Shown one piece after another: positions 1 through 10,146 of a stretch of DNA of 64,000 nt; the stretch's first letter is position 1, and every line of letters begins with the position of its first letter. The notes beneath the pieces were generated by a model that did no database searches, was not told the origin of the DNA, and saw only the letters and a program-made list of their open reading frames with translations. Source of the DNA: Panorpa germanica. Its lineage: Eukaryota; Arthropoda; Insecta; Mecoptera; Panorpidae. The translations under genes and the position numbers were made by a program. The DNA lies in assembly GCA_963678705.1 (NCBI GenBank), contig OY783205.1:16864001-16928000 (forward strand), in the 5' to 3' direction.

Positions 1-2436
1 TTATATATAGTTTCTCGGGCTTCTTAGGCACGTAGCCTTTTATCGCCCCTAATATTGTTCTGCTTCTTCTTATACGTTACTAGCAAACCCGGCGAACTCC
101 GTTTCGCCATCAGATGGCTTCGTTTTATGTAACATTTCGTTTGGTGATTAAAAGATGAAGAGAAAATTTTTTTTTGTTTTATATTTGAAAAGGAAAAATT
201 TTATTTCATTTCACAACAGTAATGAATTCATTTCGATTAGTGTTATTTAGTTGAACTTCTCTAAGTAAATGAAAGTGAATCCAAAGTAAATACTGAATCG
301 AAGCGTTATACGTGTCCGCCAATTATCCGTTTCATTGAAGTGCTCTTTGGTAAACCACATTTTTTGTTTTTTGGTCTGACGTTAACACAAAGAAAGCGGA
401 TGGTTTCCCATCTCGTGAACACGCAACGTATAACTGCCCATGTGAAAAACAATGATTTTCTAAATTTATCCCGCAAACACTAAGCGATTGGCCTCGCGAC
501 TTGTTAATTGTCATTGCGAACGCAAGGCGAACTGGAAATTGCAATCGTTTGAAGTCAAACGGAAGATCAGTCGGAATCATTGGTATTCGAGGAATACATA
601 CATTTTCACCTGCGTACTTTCCGTTAATAATGGTTGCCTCAATCAAATTCGGAATAAGTCTTTTTATCGAAAGTCGAGTACCGTTGCAAAGTCGCGGTGG
701 ATTCAAATTACGCAATATCATAATAACTGTACCAACTTTGAGTTGCAAGTTATGTGGTGGAAATCCTGGTAACTCCAGAGAGTTCAAAAACTCCGTTGGA
801 TAATTTACTACATCATCGGGATTTGTTATGGAATCAACGGATTTGTATGTCACCAAATCGCCAGCAATTTTTGATTTAATGGTAAAATTCAGTGCGTGTA
901 CATCATTATTCTTTGCGGCAAGAATTGCTCGTTGACTTAACCAAGCATAATTCTGATAATTCTCACTAATGTTTGGGAAAACATTTTCAATAAGAGCTAA
1001 TTGAGAGTCTACAAATCGGCAAAAGTCGTTGGTAAGAGTAATTAATCCAGATGTCGCATCAACTGGGACTTTTCCATTTCCAACAGTTAACAATTGTTTG
1101 GAAAATTGTGCAGCACTTTGATCATTTTGAAGTTGAACTCTCATGTTAGTGGTCGCTGCGAATGGATCTGCTTCACACATTGCAAAGAAGCTAGTCAATG
1201 TTGTCGATGGTGGTCTCTCAGCTCGTTGTGCCGCATTAGCTTCAGTGAAGTAAACTCTTCGGCCATTTTCCAAATGCACTGCTAAATGTACTACTGTGGG
1301 ATATCTTTCATGAATTTGAAATGACAATAATCGCCACAGTGCTTCATTAGTACTGACGTATCTGCCCATTTGGAAGTTGCTGACTTCGTCATTCGCATTT
1401 TCCGACGCAATACCAAACACAGCCATGTCGCTGCCTTTTGTGACGTACTTGCACAAATATTTGATTGATTTGGCCGAATGACAACTCTCAAAGTTTGCAT
1501 GTGTTTCAAAAATTCGTGATAGCAGCGGGCAATATGGTACAATGAATTCATTTCCGATCTCAATCTCTTGATTTTTAACTTTAACTTTGATAGTTTGACC
1601 ATTATCTTCTTTTGAACGCCGACGATAAACTGGATATCCATCGTTCCCTGTGACTGTTTCAGCAACTAACGGTCGCGGATATCGTATTGTGCACTTTCCA
1701 TCAGCCATGCAAGGCGATAATGGATTTAATGCACCGCACGGTCCATGCACCATCTGTGTCGTCACAATGTCGTGTAGATGGGGATCAGTGACTGGATCAG
1801 GAATTTTAGCTAATATGATGTCATCCACTTCATTTGAATATAATTTGTTCAGCAACCAAATTAGGATATGAGCATGCGGTAGTCCACGCTTCTGCCATTC
1901 CACCGAGTACATATAACAACGTGTGTCACCAAAAACTCGATACTTAGTAAGCACATCTATCATAACCTTGAGCTTTTGCTGAAATCCTCTGGCGATTATG
2001 ACATGGCGATCTTGCGGTTTTTGGCCCGGTTTCAACTCACGTTCAATTTCTGTCCACTTCGGATTGCACGTGAACGTAATAAATAAATCCGGAGTTCCAT
2101 AATTTCGCGCGTACGTCATAGCGTCTTGAGCGTATTCGTGCATGTGTCGTGGGCTTCCGATATAAGATGATGGGAGAATCGTCAGACGTCCAATATTCTG
2201 AACATCACCATCTGAATGAATAGCATCACGCAAGTGTATATAGTCCTCAGATCGTAGCTTTGCCTGATTGAATCGGATGAACGCTAAACGTTCGGTCTCG
2301 ACTTTGACATACATGTCGACAGCGAATTGCTGGAATAGCCGACGGCACTTCAGAACGACATTCTCGTCATGTGTACGAATCATCATACGATACGCATAGT
2401 AATTCATTGCGCTTAGATTTTTAATCGTTGATACGC

Positions 2437-2517
2437 CTGAAAATGCAAAATTAAATGAATTGTTAATGGAAACCAATAATAGCAATAATAGCAATAATTA
2501 GTGTGTGAATATTGTAC
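2437..2517 (-). other. Intron 2 of Helitron Rep/helicase gene
   Basis: The donor is CCAATTACAG|GTACAATATT and the acceptor TTTTGCATTTTCAG|GCGTATC, giving an 81-nt intron with a T-rich tract before the acceptor. Splicing joins ..VDPITG to VSTIKNLSAMNYYAYR. It removes the stop that otherwise separates the open frames ending at 2498 and starting at 2494. Confidence 0.78.
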
Positions 2518-3019
2518 CTGTAATTGGATCGACCATCTTCAACGTGATGTCGTATCCGTCTTGCCCTTGCCAATAAATGATTGGATATTGTAACGCATCG
2601 TACAAACGATGTGTCTCGGTTACACGATGCATGATATTGCTTCTTCGCTTAACGACAATGTCTCGCAATTTAGTTGGATCGCCAACAATAATTGCAGCAA
2701 CATCATTAACGGTGGGTGCATTGAATCTTCGCACATGTTCACCTGTTGGGGTACAATCCGCTCTTATGACAAATTTGTGCGTATCCGATGGCATTCGTTC
2801 CAATGCTGTTTTGAACATATTAACCACAGCATTATTAGCGTGAAAAAATGCTTGCGACTGTTCAATAATTTGTCTCTTTAACTGTTGTGTTCCCTGTATA
2901 TTGCACCGCACATTCAGCTGATCCACCATCGACGAAATGAAATATATTTGCTGAAATTGATGCGGTTCATCTGGTGTTGGCACCATTGAACCATGCAAAT
3001 GATATATTTGTCCTTGTAT

Positions 3020-3165
3020 CTGTAATTGCAAACAATCATTTGTTGAAGAATACGGTGTAACTTCTGATCGTGTGATGGTGTAGTGTGTGGTGTATATGTA
3101 GTTGTTATGTGTTGCAATTCATTGTGTTGGTGTGAGTGATTGGTTATGTGTGTTGTATCTTTTAC
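3020..3165 (-). other. Intron 1 of Helitron Rep/helicase gene
   Basis: On the minus strand the upstream exon ends TGCAAG and the intron begins GTAAAAG. It ends TTGCAATTACAG, and the next exon starts ATACAAGGACAA. Splicing out 146 nt joins ..FMPTCK to IQGQIYHLHG in frame, matching the continuous sequence usual for Helitron Rep proteins. The unspliced stretch reads as low-complexity His/Thr sequence unlike the family. Confidence 0.75.
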
Positions 3166-4160
3166 CTTGCAAGTCGGCATGAAGCCGCGTTCTCGAATGA
3201 TATTAGCTCCAAAGGAAGTCATGCGAAAGCAGTTATTGTATTCAAGGATGTGTTGAAGAAAATGGCTGGAATCGGGATTGCTTCCATCGAACAATGGTTT
3301 CAGTGGCTGTGGTGGTGAAAGTAATGGATCCAGTTTGACTTTTCCACTTGCGCAGCACAATCCAGCCGTTTCTCTTTTGAACTTTTGAACGCATTGCAAT
3401 ATTGGCATATAGTCGTCGTTGGTCCAATATCTAAATTTTCATCATCACTGTAGTTCGCAGTGGGATCTTATTGGAATGCCAAGCGATTGTATGATGCCAA
3501 TGATCTTGTTGTCTCAATCGAGCATTTTCTCTTATTATATTTTGTCTTTCTTCGCTTAACTTCTGTGAATACACTTGTTGCTGGCTTGCATGTCTTGTGC
3601 GGCGGCCGATGTTCGCACGTCGTCCTCTAGCCATTTTGGACTATGGACAGAGTGGTGAATGTAACCTGAAATGCACGATCCACATAATTTACACAGCTCA
3701 ACTTACCACCTTAAAGACAAATGCCTGCTGTTGAAATTAAATAAAGATTTGCACAATACACGTGATTGATTTGATGGTTTCTATTTGAAATGTTAGGAAA
3801 CGAATAACTTATTTTTTTAACTTTTTTTTCACAATTTCACAGTCAACACAATACCGGTTTGTCACATGAAATTAACTGAGCAGAGAACAATGAGTAGCTG
3901 TCAAACAATATATCACGCACCGGCGCCATCTTCCTAAAATGATGGTGCTGTATGTGAAAAATGATTTTCCCGCTTTTTGTTGAAATTTTTTCTGAATTTT
4001 CTTTGCAATAAACCTCACGGAGCCCGAGACCTTTCCAACGAATGCAAAACCGTAGAAATCGGTTCGTGCGTTCTAGAGTTATAGCGTCAGGAAGGAATAC
4101 CCGACTTATTTTTATATAGTAGATTATTTTTATATAGTAGATATACAAGATATATATATA

Positions 4161-5822
4161 TCCGGTAATAAAATCGTATATGGTATCTTCTAAACGGCGC
4201 CTACAAAGTTTTTTAAATTTTGATATTATGTAAAGGATGAATTTCTAAGACTTTCTACGTCCCTGAAGTTTTCCTTGAATTTCCCTGGAAAAACTTATTC
4301 TGGAATAACTGGAAAAATGGAAAAAATACTTTTCTAAATATCTGACGGACTAGAAAAGATAGAAAACTGAAATTTAGTATGTGTATTGAGATGATAATTG
4401 TGCACATTTGCCAATAGTTGGACGTTTGAAATTTGAGTTCAGTAGCGGTGCGAATTTCTGGGGGCAATGTTAAAATAGAGTTAGGACGTTCAAATTTAAT
4501 ATGTAGGCTCGCTCTAGACAGTCATTAATGAAAAAAAATAAACAGCCCTAAATTTCCAGTGGCGGCAAGAGTTAAAACAGTAAAAGCCAGAAATATTGAA
4601 AAAGTAGTATTAAATCTTAGGGTATTGAGACATTAATTGCGCATGTTAGCCAATAATTGGATAACCAAAATTTTAATTCAGTAGCGGCGTGACTTTTTGG
4701 GGGCAATGTCGCAATAGAGATAGCAAGTTGATACTTGGAACGTAGGCCCTATATAGAGTGTCATTAAAGACAAACTATAGAAAACTGAAACTTTCCAGAG
4801 GCGGCGGGCACTGGGGGCTAAAAACCAGAAATATGAAATATATAGAGATGAATGGCTATAGTTTAGAATATATGTTCTTAGGTATAAACAAAATAGATCC
4901 CTGTGCTAAAATTTGACAAACTTTTTTAGTAGCAGTGGTATGTGGGGGGGCCAAAATATAAATACAAAGCTGAAATTTAGTATGCAGATATAGATTGACA
5001 TATTAATAATGAAAATATCAAGAAACTACATTTTCTTATGTGTACCATTAGAGCAGGGGGTGATAAACCGAGTATAATACCAATGTAGGGGTTCAACAAC
5101 GATATTTTGCATGTAAAATATTAAATAGATAATTAATTTTAGAAATTCAAATTTTATACAGTAGCAGATTTAGATTAATATTTAGTGAGTTTGTAGGCAA
5201 AGTGCTACGAAATCGGGCGAGAGGAAGAAAAGTAAAGAACTTGAAAACTATGTATGTGCATATTTGTTATAATTGAAAACTAGAAATTCAAAAATTAAAA
5301 AGGGGGGCTAAAGAAATTCGGGGTTCCGGTAGGGAACTTTGGAGAAAGTTGATATTCTGAATTCTAGAGTATTTAAGTATATTATTAGTAAAAAAAAAAT
5401 AAAAATTTCAAAATTTTATTTGGGGGCACGGGGGCAGTATTTGCCGAAAGTAAAAATTGTGCTAGAAAGTTGAAATTTTGTATATAGGCTAACCTTGGTA
5501 ACTTATTTACGAATCGAAAAAAAAAATCCTAAATTTTGAAAAAAAGTTGGTCAAATAACGCATAAATTGAAAATTATTTTTATTTTGATAAAAAAAATAT
5601 ATTTTCTTAGTCAATTTATTATTAAGCGAGTTTATTATTTCAATTTAAAAATAAAGTTAAATATGAAATGTAATTACAAATTATTTTATTGGTTTCAAAT
5701 CATACACGCCAAAAAGACGTCGCCTTGCGACGGGGGTAAACGTTACTTTAATTTAAATTTTTACATGAAGTTCAAGCCACACACAAAAGACAGACGTCGC
5801 TTGCGACGGGGGTAAAAGCTAG
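4161..5822 (+). mobile_element. Non-autonomous Helitron, TCCGGT-type 5' end
   Basis: It starts A|TCCGGTAATAAAATCG at 4161 and ends with the hairpin CGTCGC-TT-GCGACG, then GGGGTAAAAG and CTAG (5819-5822), then T. These are the expected Helitron signals with no target-site duplication. It encodes no protein. The 5' half matches the elements at 55155 and 60765. From about 5270 the 3' half matches the different short Helitrons at 12992-16194, so the element is a 5'/3' chimera. A second, inner 3' hairpin lies at about 5716-5740, followed by GTAAACGTTA. The final 75 bases look like an added second 3' end. Confidence 0.88.
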
Positions 5823-6840
5823 TGATAAATATAAAGTCGAAGAACCTGGTTTCACAATTATTATTTGTAGGTAGTTAAATTAGGTAAAGAAAGTATTTAT
5901 GCATGGTACGATCTCACTTGAGTGTAGAAAATAATGAACCAGCTTAAGCCATAAACACGTTTAGGTAAAGGAGAATCTAAATACCTTAGGGTGGGGGTAA
6001 TAGGGCGGATATACAAGTACATCTATCATTTCCAATAAGAAATATCAAAACAATTGTACTATGCTTTTGAACCATAGATGGTGCTAATATTGGTTTGCGT
6101 CCAATTGTAATGGGTTTGCAATACGCTTTTTTAAATGTGTTAGCAAAAGGCTGGTAAACTTCTTATCTCTGGTCAGATCTCTTAAAAGGTATTTAAATAA
6201 GTCCATTGGCTTTCATATTTTTTTGAAATACCGAAATTTCGACATTTCAATTACTGTTTTAACGCATAATTATTAGTCAAAGTTATGACGTCACTCATTT
6301 ACTATTGAAGGTTGTGATTTAATAAGCCAGACGTGGCGAACCTTTTTATGTGCGCATTCCAGAAAATTACAAATATTATTTATCGGGTTGCTGACGTGCT
6401 GGAAAATTTTTAATTAGGAAAAACTGATACAAAAATTGGAGTTTCAGAATTTTATTTAGAGAATTTCAAAAATGATTATACAAAAGCTAAACAAAACATA
6501 TATTATGCTTCTATACATAATACTTTTACCTTGTAGCTACATAGTAACAATCTGTTAATGTACAAATAAATTTAAAAAATAACGACCAACGCTACAAAAT
6601 GTGAATACGTAATAATAATTTCCAATACGTACAAGAACAAGCGGACTAAGCAAAAATAGGAATATATTTCCAGTATCAAAATTGACAAAACAAACATCAT
6701 ACTTATTCATTTGCAGAAAGATCAAAAAATTTAAAATCCAAAGAAAAATAAATTAAATTTTGAATTTTTCATCAACGCCGATTTTCACAATCACTATACT
6801 TCTAGATTAGAACAATACTTGTGCCCACCGAAGAACAAGT
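5823..6840 (+). repeat. Composite repeat G, copy 1 (truncated)
   Basis: Homologous to 17020-18020, 34310-34990, 51180-51588 and 63187-64000. It begins inside the family unit, directly after the Helitron CTAG. It holds no convincing reading frame. A perfect CRE-type palindrome TGACGTCA is at 6286-6293, as in the other copies that reach this point. A hAT end starts at 6328. The repeat class is not established: it adjoins BEL/Pao gag in copies 3 and 4 and could include LTR sequence. Confidence 0.6.
6328..6840 (+). mobile_element. hAT transposon left-end remnant
   Basis: The sequence CAGACGTGGCGAACC at 6328 resembles a hAT terminal inverted repeat. The 8 bases before it (TAATAAGC) match, with one difference, the bases flanking the right end of the related hAT in repeat G copy 2 (TAATAAAC after 19280). 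Only the left part is kept: homology to copy 2 fades near 6840 and no right terminus follows. Confidence 0.6.
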
Positions 6841-7039
6841 CAATAAGACTTAGAAGCAACTCAATTGAAATAAGGGCAATCAAATGAAATAGAATACTTA
6901 AAAAATAAAGGATTTACATTAAAGAATTGTTAATAGACAATTGTATTTTGTGCAAATCCTCTAAATGTGAACGACACCCCACTAAAACTCGTTTGAACAT
7001 CACTCAGACCCCAAATAAACCAATTCAAATAACACATTC
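6841..7039. other. Short intergenic stretch between hAT end and integrase remnant
   Basis: AT-rich sequence linking the hAT remnant to the integrase remnant. It may be further 5' integrase or polyprotein sequence, but I can read no motif in it. Confidence 0.3.
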
Positions 7040-7310
7040 ACTACCGATAAGAAAGAATATCTAACAATAATAGATCGCTTAAGTAAATACTGAAAGGCAA
7101 ATACTAGGTAAAAACAGTATAGAAAAAGTAAAAAATAATAATAGAGGTACTATCCACATTACCAATACCTCAAACTGTAATTATGGATCAAGGATCTGAA
7201 TTTATAAATGTAGGAATAATAGAACTATTAGCTACACTAAAATAGAAATGCAGTTTACCACATCAGGACATCATAATGGAGAGACTACATAGCATACTGA
7301 TGTAGCATTA
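7040..7310 (+). pseudogene. LTR-retrotransposon integrase core remnant
   Basis: Short decayed piece of a retroviral-type (Ty3/gypsy-like) integrase, the enzyme that joins element cDNA to chromosomal DNA. The order of motifs fits the DDE core: YLTIIDRLSKY (first Asp) near 7053-7090, IMDQGSEF (second Asp) near 7182-7205, MQFTTSGHH near 7250-7270, and after a frameshift ERLHSILM (Glu region) near 7280-7306. Stops follow the first motif and the LLATLK segment. No LTRs, protease or RT are recognisable next to it. The assignment to gypsy rather than another LTR group is tentative. Confidence 0.65.
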
Positions 7311-7318
7311 TAGAATTA

Positions 7319-7745
7319 CTAGCTTTTACCCCCGTCGCAAGCGACGTCTGTCTTTTGTGTGTGGCTTGAACTTCATGTAAAAATTTAAATTCCACCAGAG
7401 TTTACCCCCGCCGCAAAGCGTCATTTTGGCGTGTATATTTGAAACCAATAAAATAATTCGTAATTACATTTCATATTTAATTCTATTTTTAAATTGAAAT
7501 AATAAACTCGCACACATAGCCTTTACCACGTATAAATTGTCTAAAAAAATATATATTTTTATCAAACTAAAAAAAATTTATGAGTTATTTGACCAAATAT
7601 TTTTTTCAAAATTTGGGTTTTTTTTTTGATTTGTAAATAAGTTACCAAGGTTAGCATATATACAAAATTTCAACTTTCTAGTACAATTTTTACTCTCGGC
7701 AAATACTGTCCCCGTGCCCCCAAATAAAATTTTGAAATTTTGAAT
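7319..7745 (-). mobile_element. Helitron 3' half, truncated
   Basis: On the minus strand it ends with hairpin CGTCGC-TT-GCGACG, GGGGTAAAAG, CTAG at 7319-7322, then T outside. A second inner hairpin with the variant GCGGGGGTAAACTC lies near 7400-7425. The sequence matches the short Helitron family up to about 7745, then changes abruptly into F-box/LRR gene sequence. The 5' end is missing. No coding capacity. Confidence 0.8.
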
Positions 7746-8472
7746 TTGATTTGAATATTTTGTAATAATATTTGCAACATTGAGTCATCTGTCAATTCAA
7801 TATGCAGTGATTTGAAACTGGTATATCTATTTAATATGCGCATCTGGTCTTTATCTAATTTGGCGTCTAAATACAGTGAATCCAACTGCCAATTTTCCAT
7901 GCACTTTAAAAGTATGATGAGATTTAGTTGTCTGAATCCAATCAATGTTAGTGACTTAAGTGAGCTTCGTAATTTCTCAAAACACATACCATCGACACGT
8001 GTGTAATTAAAATCACGAATGGTCACTTCCTGAAGCCCGGGATTTCTTTGAAATAACAGTCCCAACACATTATCATCAACTACATCGACGTTAATTGAAA
8101 GTGACTTTAACGTGGTCAAACTGCTTAATGCTACCACTTCTTCATTTATCAATGGTATCGTCGGTATGTTCAAAACTTCTATTTGATGACAATGTGTACT
8201 GATGGCAAAAAAAAGGTTTTTAAACTCTTCTAAATATCGCTTTCTAGTTAACTTCAGAGTCCGTATATCTTAATCAATGATTAATCAATTGTAGAGATTT
8301 GGTTGTCTAGAAATTCGTCAACATCGAGTACTCGGAGCCTCCGCCAATGTGAATCCACAGCTTCGAAATGTCCACGAAACACTGTACTAAAATTAAGTAC
8401 GTCGTTGTACTGTAGAAATGACAGTATCGGCGACACACTATAACTATCTAAAGTTTCCATGAACGTTTCCAT
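7746..8472 (-). pseudogene. F-box/LRR gene fragment (duplicate of 29333-31240 gene)
   Basis: Degenerate duplicate of the N-terminal half of the F-box/LRR gene at 29333-31240. It keeps the F-box region (METFMETLDSYSVSPILSFL, start at 8472), then breaks at a stop after DNQISTID (8281). The leucine-rich part resumes at 8173-7670 in another register (VVALSSLTTLKSLSI, GLQEVTIRDF, CMENWQLDSLYL, MLQILLQN). At about 7745 it runs directly into Helitron sequence, so the open frame there ends in about 25 nonsense residues. The C-terminal half is absent. Both F-box and Helitron piece read on the minus strand, which fits either Helitron gene capture or Helitron insertion plus deletion. Confidence 0.82.
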
Positions 8473-8668
8473 GACGATTGCGTTAAGGAGATCTTGCTTA
8501 CACCTATAAAAATGTGAATTTGAATTTAAAATTAAATTTGTCGCTAGAAAAGTCGTAACAGAACATGTACTACATTTTAAAAATTGTCGGAGCGGGGTGG
8601 CCCTTTTATTGTAATTTTAATGGTCATTACAGCAATAGTTATCTGGACGTGAAATTAATTATTTTATC
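8473..8668 (-). other. Conserved upstream flank of F-box/LRR duplicate
   Basis: This stretch matches the upstream region of the intact F-box gene (31241-31437), including GTCGCTAGAAAAGTCGTAACAG and GGAGCGGGGTGGCCC. The duplication therefore included upstream sequence, possibly promoter or 5' UTR. Similarity stops near 8668, exactly where a Helitron-type 5' terminus begins. Confidence 0.6.
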
Positions 8669-8753
8669 TACCTATTATAATGTTCGTAGTTGTTAAACTG
8701 TTCCACCGTTTATATGAAAAACCCATAAGAACGCGTGTTTATATATATAGTAG
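8669..8753 (+). other. Helitron-type 5' terminus fragment left of Jockey A
   Basis: Reads A|TCTACCTATTATAATGTTCG at the breakpoint of the F-box flank homology. A related 5' terminus (CTATTATAATGTTCGTAA..) follows Jockey copy B at 55067, and both share a later CATAAGAAC segment. It therefore looks like the 5' end of a Helitron into which Jockey A was inserted. Confidence 0.5.
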
Positions 8754-8922
8754 TCATTCAGCTCATTGCAACTGAAGCGAGTGGACGTATTTTGTTTACT
8801 GTGCGTAAAACAAATAATAGATTCATTTCTATTCTGTTATAGTCTATTGTGTGTACTGAATTAATAACAAAAACTATTGTGCAAATAAAATACCAGCAGG
8901 AATTTTAAGATTTTAAAATTTA

Positions 8923-10146
8923 GTGATTGATTTTAGTGAAAAACATATAGTTGTGGGTACATTTGAATATGGGTGTCATAAAACACCAATAATGTGCGAT
9001 GCATCGGTAGATCAATCCCAAAGCGGGTGGCAAGATGTTAACCCGAGGAAAAAAAAGAGGAACAGCCCTGTAACCCAGAGAAATGTAAGGCAGAAAACCT
9101 TGGGAGATTATTGGCTAAATAAAATCCATACAGAAAACAGATTCAAAAATCTTCCGGTGGAATCCAATAATGATGATAAACCTGTTACCGTAGAACCTAA
9201 GCCACCACCATTATTCATATATGGAGTATTAGACATGCGACCGCTCACTACCCTGCTAGAAATGCATGCAAAAGATGCTTATCAGAGTAAGCTTATAGGA
9301 GGATCGCAAGTCAAGCTACAGATCAAAGACGTGGAAACATACCAAAAAATTATAAAGTTACTACAAGAAAAGAAAACGGAGTTCCACACGTATCAGCAGA
9401 AAGCCGACAAGAATTACAAAGTAGTAATAAAAGATCTTCATCATACCACAGACATTGGAGTTCTGAAAACCGAAATAAACAAGCTGGGCCATAAAGTGAC
9501 TCGAATCACTAACATCAAACACAGGGTGTCTAAAAATCCACTTCCACTTTTCTTTGTTGAAATAGAACAAGGCCCAAACAACAAGTCCATCTACGATGTA
9601 ATGTTCCTGTGTCATTCCAGGGTAAAGATTGAACCACCTCGTTTTAAAAGAGAAGTGCCACAATGTTTGAACTGTCAAAGGTACGGCCATACTAGGTCCT
9701 ACTGTCACAGAAGAGAAAGATGTGTTAAGTGCGCAGGAGACCATCTCACAACTTTGTGCGCCTGGAAAGATAAAGAGAACGAAAATGTGAAGTGTGTTCT
9801 CTGCGGACAAAAGCATCCAGCAAACTACAAGGGTTGCTCCGTGTATCAAGAGATTCTACAACGCAAATTTCCACCGCTCCGACCAAAGTTGGTTAAGGAA
9901 GCACCAACTACACTACCAACTTCGTCTATACGAACAGGAACTTCTTTCGCCCAAGCCACTTCCAACAAACCAGGGGAAACTCAACAAACCAACTATGCGC
10001 ATCAAAATCAAGAACAAACGCCCTCTCAGTCCAGTGATATAACTGAACTTAAGTCAATGATGAAAGGTCTTATGGAGCAAATGGGCATAATGCTCAATTT
10101 GCTTACTACTCTTGTCACACGAATGCCACAATGTTCAACGTCCTAA
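8923..10146 (+). CDS. Jockey-type LINE ORF1 (gag) protein
   Basis: Intact 407-codon frame. The N-terminal third is basic and low in structure (NPRKKKRNSP). Residues about 100-210 form the PRE_C2HC-type zinc-knuckle-associated domain (YKVVIKDLHHTTDIGVLKTEINKLG region, split here by position). The cysteine-rich region at about 245-310 holds three knuckles: CLNCQRYGHTRSYC, CVKCAGDHLTTLC, and a C-x2-C-x4-H-x5-C unit starting CVLCGQKH. The C terminus is Gln/Ser-rich with a short Met/Leu-rich helix. Known gag proteins of this clade bind the element RNA in RNP particles. The stop at 10144 lies 14 bases beyond the ORF2 ATG at 10131, an overlap typical of compact LINEs. Copy B keeps only the last 206 codons. 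Confidence 0.85.
   Translation: MIDFSEKHIVVGTFEYGCHKTPIMCDASVDQSQSGWQDVNPRKKKRNSPVTQRNVRQKTLGDYWLNKIHTENRFKNLPVESNNDDKPVTVEPKPPPLFIYGVLDMRPLTTLLEMHAKDAYQSKLIGGSQVKLQIKDVETYQKIIKLLQEKKTEFHTYQQKADKNYKVVIKDLHHTTDIGVLKTEINKLGHKVTRITNIKHRVSKNPLPLFFVEIEQGPNNKSIYDVMFLCHSRVKIEPPRFKREVPQCLNCQRYGHTRSYCHRRERCVKCAGDHLTTLCAWKDKENENVKCVLCGQKHPANYKGCSVYQEILQRKFPPLRPKLVKEAPTTLPTSSIRTGTSFAQATSNKPGETQQTNYAHQNQEQTPSQSSDITELKSMMKGLMEQMGIMLNLLTTLVTRMPQCSTS

Larger units (their letters stand above)
332..3634 (-). pseudogene. Helitron Rep/helicase protein, broken, with two introns
   Basis: Remnant of the Helitron transposase, a HUH endonuclease fused to a PIF1-type helicase. The start at 3634 gives the usual Arg-rich N terminus (MARGRRANIGRRTRHA). 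The first exon has at least two frame breaks and a stop near 3385-3470. The Rep domain (2436 down to about 1150) shows FITFTCNPKW, the HUH motif GLPHAHILIW, and the paired-Tyr segment KYLCKYVTKG. The protein then jumps from FFAMCEADPFAAT to NMRVQLQND, so the helicase N-terminal half with Walker A and B is deleted near 1150. The helicase C-terminal motifs remain (LAFAMTINKSRGQS, LYVACSRDGKPSA). Two introns with GT..AG ends restore the family reading frame: 3020-3165 and 2437-2517. Confidence 0.88.
80..4141 (-). mobile_element. Rep/helicase Helitron, degenerate (Helitron copy 1)
   Basis: Rolling-circle DNA transposon with both termini visible. Read on the minus strand, the 3' end is CTAG at 80-83, followed by T outside. 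A hairpin lies just upstream (stem GGCGAA / TTCGCC, about 90-111). The 5' end is TC preceded by A. The terminal motif TCTACTATATAAAAATAA occurs twice in tandem (outer copy ending at 4141, inner at 4123), so the outer boundary is ambiguous by 18 bases. The interior carries the broken Rep/helicase gene at 332-3634. Copies 2 (23308) and 3 (41555) share the 3' terminus CTAGC..ACCCGGCGAAC. Coding defects make it non-autonomous. Confidence 0.9.

Noticed and set aside
488..803. Plus-strand frames of 94-100 codons (also at 23716-24031)
   Set aside because: They lie antisense to the Helitron helicase coding sequence and repeat only because that sequence is duplicated.
2577..2881. Plus-strand frames of about 90 codons
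   Set aside because: Antisense shadows of the Helitron Rep exon at 2518-3019; no family resemblance.
3164..3408. A separate small His/Thr-rich protein encoded by the 164-codon minus frame
   Set aside because: The His/Thr-rich part is an intron with GT..AG ends; the rest is Helitron Rep sequence.
6328..6840. Complete MITE interpretation of the CAGACGTGGCGAACC end
   Set aside because: No matching inverted end follows within the conserved part; only a truncated hAT end is supported.
9361..9849. 162-codon minus frame (also at 51568-51918)
   Set aside because: Antisense to the LINE gag; opened by codon bias of the real frame, with no motif.
9794..10042. 82-codon plus frame (also 51863-52111)
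   Set aside because: Out-of-frame overlap within gag; the gag frame carries the zinc knuckles.
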